A stretch of 64,000 nucleotides of DNA from Euglena gracilis. Taxonomy: Eukaryota; Euglenida; Euglenophyceae; Euglenales. Shown in pieces: positions 22,560-26,150 of this stretch. The notes below the pieces were generated by a model. The model did not search any database and was not told where the DNA came from. It was given only the letters and a program-made list of their open reading frames with translations. A program made the translations under genes and the position numbers. The stretch is from contig CP154955.1 of NCBI GenBank assembly GCA_039621445.1, forward strand, positions 49,832,086-49,896,085, written 5' to 3'. Position 1 is the stretch's first letter, and each line of letters starts with the position of its first letter.

Positions 22560-25100
22560 TGTGCGTGTGTGTGCGTGCGCGTGCACGAGCGATGTGTTCC
22601 AAATTAAAGTGCCCAGGTATGTCACAGCCAAAGTATCCCCGTTTCTTTTTGGTTCTAACACATTGGAAGTTACCTGCTTTTACACATTGGAAGTTACCTG
22701 CTTTTACACATTGGAAGTTACCTGCATTTCGTTCCAGTGCACACCACCTCAACAGCAACTGGAACATTGCCATGCTTTGGACAAGCAGGGACGTAATTCT
22801 CAACCTCTTTGGTGGGTTGGTCAAATCAGATTGTGCAACGCTCTTGGGCTGGTGGTGGGGGTTCCTCCCTGTGGGGTCCAACCTCCCAACCAACCCTGCC
22901 GTTTTCCAGGAGGCTTGTTTTTTAAGGTCAAATTCCGTATGTCGCCCGGAATGCTTTTTTGTGAACAGCCATGGTGGATGGTGGCCCACCGTGGCAGCTT
23001 GCAAGGAAAATTTTTCTGAAACATCCACACCAAAGGTTTTGTCTTTGGATCCCCGATGCATTCAATAACGTACACTCAATGAAATGCGTAATTAGAAAAA
23101 TGCTGTCATTTGTCTCCTTCCAGCAAATGCTGAATAATGCAGCTGAAAATTGATTTTCTGGCAAAAAATATTTGAAGTCCTTCGGTCTGGTGGGTTTTTT
23201 TTGTAACAGAATTCCGTTGTGTGCTGTAACAAGTGAATTGCCACATAGACAAGAAACTGGTCACTTCCGCGCGCAGTTGCTATTCAATCTGTCTTTTTTT
23301 TTCGGTGCTTGCGGAGACCACCTCTTCCCATACCTTCAGGTGATGGTGGTCCCTGTGGCGCACGACCACGATGAGTATGCGGATTTCGTCAGAGAACAAA
23401 TCCAACCAGAAAGCTGCTTTTGACACCCGCCCCCATTTTGATACCGCCATATGCTACCCCCCCCCCCACCCCTTTCCGCTCTCCACAGACAGGGATTTGC
23501 CTATAGCTGATGTCTCGTGTTTTGATGTATTCATTTCGACTTAATTTTTTTTTAATTTTTTTTCATTAATATTCGTGTCCCACGTGGCTGAGCCAATATC
23601 CTTGGGGAGGGAGTTATGGGCTGGCGCCAAAGCAGAAGACACCCCAAAGCCAGTTTGACCTCGTAAAGTTAGCCTGCCCCATAAAGCAGGCCCTTTGGCG
23701 CCACAACGCTGGCTTCTTCGTGGATGCCGACCTCAGCGACAACTCCCTCCCAAAGAAAGTCCGCAACGCTCAGGTGGCCCAGTACAATTTCATCCTGGGC
23801 AGCCCTGGCCTGTCGATTCCGTCTCAACCAAATTTTCTCTCGTCGTAATTGGATTTCCCCCCCTTTTTCAATCTCAAATCATGCCAAACAAATTGACAGG
23901 AAAATAATTCCACATCAAATCTTCCCCCAAACTGCAATTTTTGCGAGGTCCCAGAATTCTCTCTCCTCTGCGAGCTTGAGTAAAGTTGCTTGTCACCGGT
24001 GGTTTTCTGAAGCCAGAGAGGACCCTTCCCCTGAGGGGGTTCCAGCCCAGGGGATTTTTTAGTCTTGGACCCCGGGGGGGGGGGGGTCCGGCCGAGCCCC
24101 GAGGGGGTCCCGCCGAGGGGGGTGGGATATACTGTTTGGCGTCAAAGGCGCCAAAATTTTTCGCTATTTTAAATGTATTAAATGTAAATATATTAAAAAT
24201 GCTATTTTAGCATTTTTCACGAATCTTTGGCCTTTTTGGGGAAAGTGGGTCGGGACCCCCCCCCCCGGCAGCCGCCAGGGGCCGGGGGTGGGTGGGGGGG
24301 ATCCCCGCCGGTCTTAAAAAAAACCCCTGGTCCAGCCAGCCAGCGCTTTTTTTCCCCAGCCAGCACCTCCCAGGGGGGTCGGCCTCCTTTTTTTTGGAGG
24401 GTCCCCCTGGGGTCTTCTGCCTTGGTGTGGGGGGGGGGGCTGGTCTCCCTCGTCTCTCCTGCCCCCTGGGGGGGTGCTGGGTCTCTCTGGGGCCCCTGGG
24501 TCGGTGGGGTCCTGGCTCCCGATGACGTTATGCTAAGGCCAGCCTGGTGAAGCTGGGATGGACCGAAAAAAAAATTGGGCAAAACGCTAAAATATATGCG
24601 AAAAGGGTCAAAAAACGACCCAAAATGGTATTTTTGGGTGGTCTTAGCACTTTTTTCCAGTCAGTCTGTGGGACTCCCCCCCCCACCCCACTGGGGCTCC
24701 CCAGCCTCAGGAGAACCCCTGCTTGACACCCCCCACCGCCCTCATGTGGCCACGATCTGAAGCAAAAGGACCGGGCCCAACCCATTTCGAAGCCTGCAAG
24801 CCCGCAGGGTGGGGCTGGCAGTGGTGTGCGGGTCGCAGGAGCGGGAGAACGGCACCGTTGCCATCCGGTCCCGCGACGGCGGCCAGCATGGGGTGCAGGC
24901 TTCTTTTTATCTCGGAAGGCCCCTGGGGGGGGGGGTGCCGACCTCCCAGATTGGACGACCGGGTGTGGGTTTTGTCACGAAGCGCCGGCAATTTTGGGGA
25001 AATGCCCGCCTCAAAAAAGGAGCGTGACGGGGAGCGGCTCATCGACGAGACCATCCAGTGGTTCGACACCCTGCGGAAGGAGTTCAGCAAAGAGCACTGA
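2106..25100 (+). CDS. TARS: Threonyl-tRNA synthetase gene, 3' part, 17 exons
   Basis: Class II aminoacyl-tRNA synthetase that charges tRNA-Thr. Exons: 2106-2163, 2220-2274, 3109-3224, 3931-4053, 4244-4296, 7800-7876, 8109-8200, 9325-9489, 10861-11008, 14691-14761, 17277-17350, 19929-19971, 21753-21866, 23340-23403, 23703-23796, 24823-24875, 25015-25100. Together 1486 bases give one open frame of 494 residues plus TGA, colinear with animal and yeast cytosolic ThrRS. It covers the end of the editing (SAD) domain with its CRGPH motif, the whole catalytic domain (motif 2 around RNELSG...RRFQQDD, motif 3 around [11 protein letters not shown]) and the anticodon-binding domain. The expected zinc ligands are present: Cys in MNCPGH, His in DDAHIF, His in VVVHRAI. 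The N-terminus lies upstream of the window. Twelve introns are nonconventional and four are GT-AG. Exons are GC-rich, introns AT/poly-C rich. Identification is certain; exon 1 and the junctions of introns 11, 12 and 16 are less so. Confidence 0.96.
2220..2274 (+). CDS. TARS: TARS exon 2 (editing-domain TVYRCG segment)
   Basis: Reads [18 protein letters not shown] plus one base, matching the TVYRCGxLIDLCRGPH block of the ThrRS editing domain. It ends at T2274. The next bases GCA-CAG start nonconventional intron 2 (2275-3108), with CAG at +4 to +6. Confidence 0.93.
2317..2508. mobile_element. TA-flanked C-rich MITE 1
   Basis: Both ends are TACC(T/A)CCCCCCCC followed by CTTGTCGTTGACACG, in inverted orientation, 192 bp overall. 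It lies in TARS intron 2. Internal GTGTCAACG / CGTTGACAC blocks repeat several times in both orientations. The TA at each outer end fits the TA target duplication of Tc1/mariner-type MITEs; the superfamily assignment is inference. Confidence 0.7.
3109..3224 (+). CDS. TARS: TARS exon 3 (editing site to KNSS block)
   Basis: Starts GT-CGC after CTG plus five bases (CTG 3101-3103). The junction T/GT restores Cys of the CRGPH editing-site motif. It reads on through [18 protein letters not shown] to LQRVYG, the typical end of the SAD domain. It ends at C3224, followed by ACC-CAG of intron 3 (3225-3930). Confidence 0.95.
3931..4053 (+). CDS. TARS: TARS exon 4 (linker, start of catalytic domain)
   Basis: Begins ATT-GCC after CTG (3923-3925) plus five bases, giving VYG/IAFP across the junction. 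It encodes DLMKDWKQF...[10 protein letters not shown], the linker that carries the DHRKIG motif, and WWFHEFAP. It ends at CCC 4053; GAG-CAG opens intron 4 (4054-4243, 190 bases). Confidence 0.95.
4244..4296 (+). CDS. TARS: TARS exon 5 (motif 1 region)
   Basis: Starts GGC-TGC-AGC after CTG (4236-4238) plus GTGCT. It reads [17 protein letters not shown] plus AG, the SPGSCFFLPKGxxIYN block of class II ThrRS. The 3' end is a conventional donor AG/GTGTGC. Confidence 0.95.
5925..6450 (+). repeat. Degenerate tandem repeat, about 200-240 bp unit, 3 copies
   Basis: Three successive segments share the order: GGTCAAgAAaTCGATttc, AAAATaTCTCgaAAATG, AAAatGTCCGGAGACC, gAAGCCCTTGGAACG, followed by a T/C-rich stretch with a cCCGAGTtACGGCC-like motif. 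The third copy is shortened. Confidence 0.75.
6660..7005 (+). repeat. Degenerate tandem repeat, about 170 bp unit
   Basis: Two full copies and one partial copy of GGGTCAAAAAAgTC, then a T-run and TGCCCGAAACgATGTTTT, then CCTgGAcCcagAAAAACtGTT and AAAAAtGAGCgTTTTTCGACCCCC. Confidence 0.7.
7800..7876 (+). CDS. TARS: TARS exon 6 ([11 protein letters not shown] block)
   Basis: Follows TTCCTGCAG. T7800 completes Ser with AG of exon 5. It reads [25 protein letters not shown] plus G in three short blocks, a hallmark catalytic-core segment of ThrRS. Intron 6 (7877-8108) begins ACC-CAA, so the terminal triplet is CAA rather than CAG. Confidence 0.95.
8109..8200 (+). CDS. TARS: TARS exon 7 ([12 protein letters not shown] to MNCP)
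   Basis: Starts AA-CAG-AGT after TTG (8101-8103) plus GGGGC. The junction G/AA gives Glu in LWEQSGHW. It encodes [12 protein letters not shown] and LKPMNCP with the first zinc-ligand Cys. It ends at CCA 8200. Intron 7 (8201-9324) begins ACC-CTG and ends CAG-CCCGC, the reverse of the usual CAG/CTG order. Confidence 0.95.
9325..9489 (+). CDS. TARS: TARS exon 8 (class II motif 2, zinc His)
   Basis: Begins GGT-CAC and completes MNCP/GHMLMF. It contains [27 protein letters not shown] and AHIF: class II motif 2 and the second zinc ligand (His of DDAHIF). It ends CAG/GTGCGG, a conventional donor. Confidence 0.97.
9570..9835. mobile_element. Inverted-repeat element related to 11407-12061
   Basis: The left end CATGGGCAGGGCAGTACGGGAATCGG faces CCTTCCCGTACTCCGCTCATGCCCAGG at the right, an imperfect terminal inverted repeat. 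The interior shares blocks with the larger intron 9 element: GTCGACCCCCCCCC, a GGAGCACCAATTTT segment and a CTTT(C/G)GGCGCCAGG segment. It lies in TARS intron 8. Confidence 0.55.
10412..10775. mobile_element. TA-flanked C-rich MITE 2
   Basis: 364 bp. Left end TACCCCCCCCCCTTGTCGTACGACC; right end is its inverse with one change in the G run, ending GGGTA. Internal copies of TACGACC / GGTCGTA and of a GTCGCAGGTTGCAGG motif recur. No coding potential seen. Confidence 0.75.
10861..11008 (+). CDS. TARS: TARS exon 9 (DQIESEI to WDDAEA)
   Basis: After the acceptor CCGCAG it reads [47 protein letters not shown] plus C. This matches the HDQIESEI...GFxFxxxLSTRPEKFLG block exactly in length from exon 8. 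TGC-CAG begins intron 9. Confidence 0.97.
11407..12061. mobile_element. Inverted-repeat DNA element, 655 bp
   Basis: AGGGCAGAACGGGAA at 11407-11421 is the exact reverse complement of TTCCCGTTCTGCCCT at 12047-12061. The interior is T/A-rich with GTCGACCCCCC palindromic blocks near both ends. No transposase frame; presumed non-autonomous. I could not identify a target duplication. Confidence 0.65.
12926..13010 (+). other. Coding-like island in intron 9
   Basis: An open stretch reads [17 protein letters not shown] then RWCDVER and meets a good GT donor (AGAG/GTGAGA). It is not part of ThrRS and I do not recognise it. It could be a captured exon, a nested gene or chance. Confidence 0.25.
13205..13553. 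mobile_element. Second copy of the CAGG...CCTG element family, degenerate
   Basis: Shares the internal blocks of the element at 20125-20876 in the same order and ends GTCTTTGAGCAAAAGCCTGG. The left terminus is degraded to CCCCAGG followed by a G run. Confidence 0.55.
14059..14514. mobile_element. TA-flanked C-rich MITE 3
   Basis: 456 bp. TACCCCCCCCCCCTTGCC...GACCACCCC at the left faces GGTCGTTGGACAGGGGGGGG...GGGTA at the right. Internal GGTCGGGGGTTGCAGGT motifs occur near both ends. The same end architecture as MITEs 2, 4 and 5. Confidence 0.6.
14235..14385 (+). other. Coding-like island inside MITE 3
   Basis: Reads [17 protein letters not shown] then [16 protein letters not shown], a composition unlike the surrounding poly-C sequence and suggestive of a small beta-barrel segment. 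It sits between the C-rich ends of the element at 14059-14514, so it may be captured host sequence. Family unknown. Confidence 0.3.
14691..14761 (+). CDS. TARS: TARS exon 10 (variable KLKKLVEAG segment)
   Basis: Starts GC-AAA after CTG plus CATCC; C/GC gives Arg. It reads [20 protein letters not shown] then HNPE, replacing the usual (L)ExxLxxxGxxWxxN segment with about five extra residues. It ends GAA 14761; GGC-CAG opens intron 10 (14762-17276). Confidence 0.88.
16801..16890. mobile_element. TA-flanked C-rich MITE 4 (90 bp)
   Basis: Almost a pure hairpin: TACCCCCCCCCCCCCTATGTCCAACGA at the left, its inverse ending GGGGAGGGTA at the right. Only about 35 bases lie between the arms. Located in TARS intron 10. 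Confidence 0.75.
16950..17227 (+). pseudogene. DIRS-type reverse transcriptase fragment
   Basis: The segment 17083-17226 reads [46 protein letters not shown], matching the YLDD region of the DIRS elements at 27800-27960. Only this fragment survives, in sense orientation within TARS intron 10. Sequence 16950-17082 may belong to it but is not recognisable. Confidence 0.8.
17277..17350 (+). CDS. TARS: TARS exon 11 ([10 protein letters not shown] block)
   Basis: Starts GAC-GCC after CTG (17269-17271) plus CCAGG, giving [15 protein letters not shown]. It ends with HQCA plus AC. Intron 11 (17351-19928) begins GCT-CAG. Its 3' CTG (19920-19922) is six rather than five bases from the exon, the only such offset in the gene. 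Confidence 0.93.
17407..18005. mobile_element. TA-flanked C-rich MITE 5
   Basis: 599 bp. TACCTCCCCCCCCCCTTGTCCAACGACC at the left; its inverse ending GGGGTA at the right. The interior is mostly degenerate GGCCAAAAG repeat (17505-17850), plus further CTTGTCTAACGACC blocks. Located in TARS intron 11. Confidence 0.65.
18310..18455 (-). pseudogene. Ty3-type reverse transcriptase fragment, antisense
   Basis: On the minus strand it reads [47 protein letters not shown] and then stops. This is the FCGHIL...PGK...LRGFLGF region of Ty3-type RT, compare 42505-42620. A fossil insertion in TARS intron 11. Confidence 0.85.
18490..18565. repeat. TTTAGGTCAGTCGATTTCCATTCAGGCGCC repeat, first block
   Basis: Two copies of the unit that forms the longer array at 19070-19225. 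Confidence 0.8.
18901..18997. mobile_element. TA-flanked C-rich MITE 6 (97 bp)
   Basis: TACCACTACCCCCCCTT at the left is perfectly inverted at the right (AAGGGGGGGTAGTGGTA). Inside, GAGCA / TGCTC and AATTAAG motifs extend the symmetry. Confidence 0.8.
19070..19225. repeat. About 35-bp tandem repeat
   Basis: Five copies of TTTAGGTCAGTCGATTTCC(a/t)TTCAGGCGCCC(g) in tandem. The conserved core is GTCAGTCGATTTCC. Confidence 0.9.
19334..19418. repeat. 23-bp inverted repeat with GC-rich loop
   Basis: CCGACACTTACAGATTCAGCAGG (19334-19356, one mismatch) pairs with 19396-19418. The 39-base loop contains a further small hairpin around CGCTCGCTTCGCTCGC. It is unlike the C-rich MITEs. Confidence 0.8.
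19664..19720. repeat. CA microsatellite
   Basis: Runs of (CA)n and (CG)n, interrupted by ATGGA. Confidence 0.95.
19929..19971 (+). CDS. TARS: TARS exon 12 ([14 protein letters not shown])
   Basis: G completes Thr with AC of exon 11, giving [19 protein letters not shown], the ThrRS QLDFxLPxRF block. I place the end at TCT 19971, where TTC-CCA opens a nonconventional intron (19972-21752) pairing CCA with TGG at 21745-21747. The frame stays open further downstream, so the end is inferred from pairing and phase. Confidence 0.8.
20125..20876. mobile_element. Inverted-repeat element with CAG...CTG termini
   Basis: 752 bp in TARS intron 12. Terminal inverted repeat of 17 bases, perfect: CAGGCTTTTGCTTAAGG / CCTTAAGCAAAAGCCTG. 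The interior shares ordered blocks with 13205-13550 in intron 9: GCAGCTAGTCCAAATTT, GGGCTAGCTAGTTG, GGAACAAATCAGCCAAAAA and the CGCCGGAGGA region. Similar right ends (cTTAAgcAAAaGCCTGG) occur near 8475, 9255, 12072 and 13535. No transposase frame. Confidence 0.75.
21753..21866 (+). CDS. TARS: TARS exon 13 (class II motif 3)
   Basis: Reads [38 protein letters not shown]: motif 3 with the third zinc-ligand His and the start of the anticodon-binding domain. It ends CAG/GTGGAC (conventional). The 5' edge is least certain; at AAC 21753 phase and terminal pairing both fit, but the protein is then about six residues shorter than animal enzymes at this loop. Confidence 0.88.
21899..21985. repeat. GT-rich microsatellite
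   Basis: (GT)n followed by GCGTGT-type variants. Confidence 0.9.
22490..22575. repeat. (GT)n and (CGTG)n microsatellite
   Basis: A GT run followed by twelve or so CGTG units. Confidence 0.95.
22658..22729. repeat. 24-bp tandem repeat, three perfect copies
   Basis: Unit ACACATTGGAAGTTACCTGC plus TTTT; the third copy ends ATTT. Located in TARS intron 13. Confidence 0.9.
23340..23403 (+). CDS. TARS: TARS exon 14 (VMVVPV, anticodon-binding domain)
   Basis: After the acceptor CCTTCAG it reads [21 protein letters not shown] plus C. It ends at C23403. AAC-CAG begins intron 14 (23404-23702), whose 3' triplet is TTG, so one of the three pairs is G-U. Confidence 0.94.
23703..23796 (+). CDS. TARS: TARS exon 15 ([10 protein letters not shown] to NFIL)
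   Basis: C/AC gives His. It reads [19 protein letters not shown] then [12 protein letters not shown] plus CT, the (K)KIRNAQLAQYNFIL block. It ends at T23796; GGG-CAG starts intron 15 (23797-24822). Confidence 0.95.
24823..24875 (+). CDS. TARS: TARS exon 16 ([17 protein letters not shown])
   Basis: Starts G-GTG after CTG (24815-24817) plus GCAGT; CT/G restores Leu in NFILVCGSQE. It matches the GEKExxxGTVNIRTRD block. The end at G24875 is inferred: it gives GCG/CGC terminal pairing with 25007-25009 and a protein exactly as long as the human enzyme here. A GT-AG alternative (24893-25019) would add four residues. Confidence 0.82.
25015..25100 (+). CDS. TARS: TARS exon 17 (C-terminus and stop)
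   Basis: Reads on from G/AA as [31 protein letters not shown] at 25098-25100. It matches the GERxIxETIxxL C-terminal helix of ThrRS. Confidence 0.93.
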
Positions 25101-25600
25101 CCGGGCAGTGGGTGACGTTGCAGACAACAGATGTGCAGCTTTGTTGCGTTTCGGTGTGAGGCACACGGGCGCCCACACTTCTGTCTTTTTGACTTTTTTT
25201 GTTCACCTCTGGGGCTTTGCCTATTGACATCACCTTGGGTGTGGACAGTGATGGAGTGAATCAGCATCAAGCCAGAAAAAAGATGTTGGAAAATCTCAAT
25301 TGAAAGATGTGTATGCTCATTCGTTTGGTACGGGGGGATTCCTTCAAATCCCAAACCAGCACAGTTTTGGGAATTTTCCAAAAACCACAAACAATCACGC
25401 CGAATGATCAAATGACCAACCACAAACAATCATGAATGAGATTCTCTCCTAATTATGAACGTGTTCAGAGGGTTTTCTTTTTAGCATTAAGTTCCCCAAA
25501 GAGGAAAACAAACACGGATGCAGACTGTTCAAAAATTTAATGTTTGCTGGGCTTCCCTTGGTGCGGCGTGGTGTCGTGCGGCGTGCGTGAATTTTAAATG
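25101..25600. other. TARS 3' flank
   Basis: I see no gene or recognisable repeat here. It should contain the 3' UTR and polyadenylation site, for which I cannot name a reliable euglenid signal. Confidence 0.5.
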
Positions 25601-25604
25601 CTTT

Positions 25605-25893
25605 TTTTTTTTACAACACTCGAACTCCCTCGAGGAAAAAACGGCAAAGGGAGGAAAGGACACCGAGGGCCAAGCACAAAGACATTGGGAGGACAGACCT
25701 TGCCCGTCGGCGGTGCTGTTTGGACTGCTCTGGCGCGCTTGGTTCGGAGACACCTCGGGCTCCGCACTTTGCCCTTGTGAGGCCATGCCCTGCTCGCCGG
25801 CGGTGCTGCTCGGATTTCTCTGGCACGTTGGGTGAGGAGACACCTCGGGCTCCGCACTTTGCCCGACCAGACACCTCGGGCTCCGCACTTTGC
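25605..25893. repeat. Partial and repeated DIRS terminal sequence
   Basis: Contains CTCGAGGAAAA...GACACCGAGGGC and three copies of ACACCTCGGGCTCCGCACTT, two of them with the CTCGCCGGCGG segment. These are pieces of the ends found at 30021-30420 in inverse orientation, stacked next to DIRS-A. Confidence 0.7.
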
Positions 25894-25994
25894 CCTTGTG
25901 AGGCCATGCCTTGCTCGCCGGCGGTGTTGTTTGGATTGTTTGCTGCGTTGGGTTAGGAGTCCCTGCTTAGTGCCTTTCTTCGCCGGAGTTGGCT
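25894..25994 (+). repeat. DIRS-A left inverted terminal repeat
   Basis: About 100 bases from CCTTGTGAGGCCATGCC to CGCCGGAGTTGGCT, matched in reverse complement at 30261-30358 apart from a few bases near CTTCTTCGCC. Confidence 0.85.
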
Positions 25995-26150
25995 GATTCC
26001 TAATCTTGCCCTTCGACACGGAAGAAGACAGAAACTTTCAAAGAACAGAGTTGGAAGAGATCAAAAGAACACAATATCAATATTCAGAACCTGTAGAACC
26101 TGCAGAATATCAAATTCAAGAAATTATTTCAACTTTGACATTGGAAGTCA

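Noticed and set aside
22490-22575. CRISPR-like or coding repeat
   Set aside because: Simple CGTG microsatellite; open frames through it (RACVRACV) are artefacts. No spacers anywhere in the window.
24893-25019. GT-AG version of intron 16 (GTGCAG...AAAAAG)
   Set aside because: It adds four residues and lacks a pyrimidine tract; the GCG/CGC nonconventional solution gives exact length and frame. Kept as the alternative until cDNA is seen.
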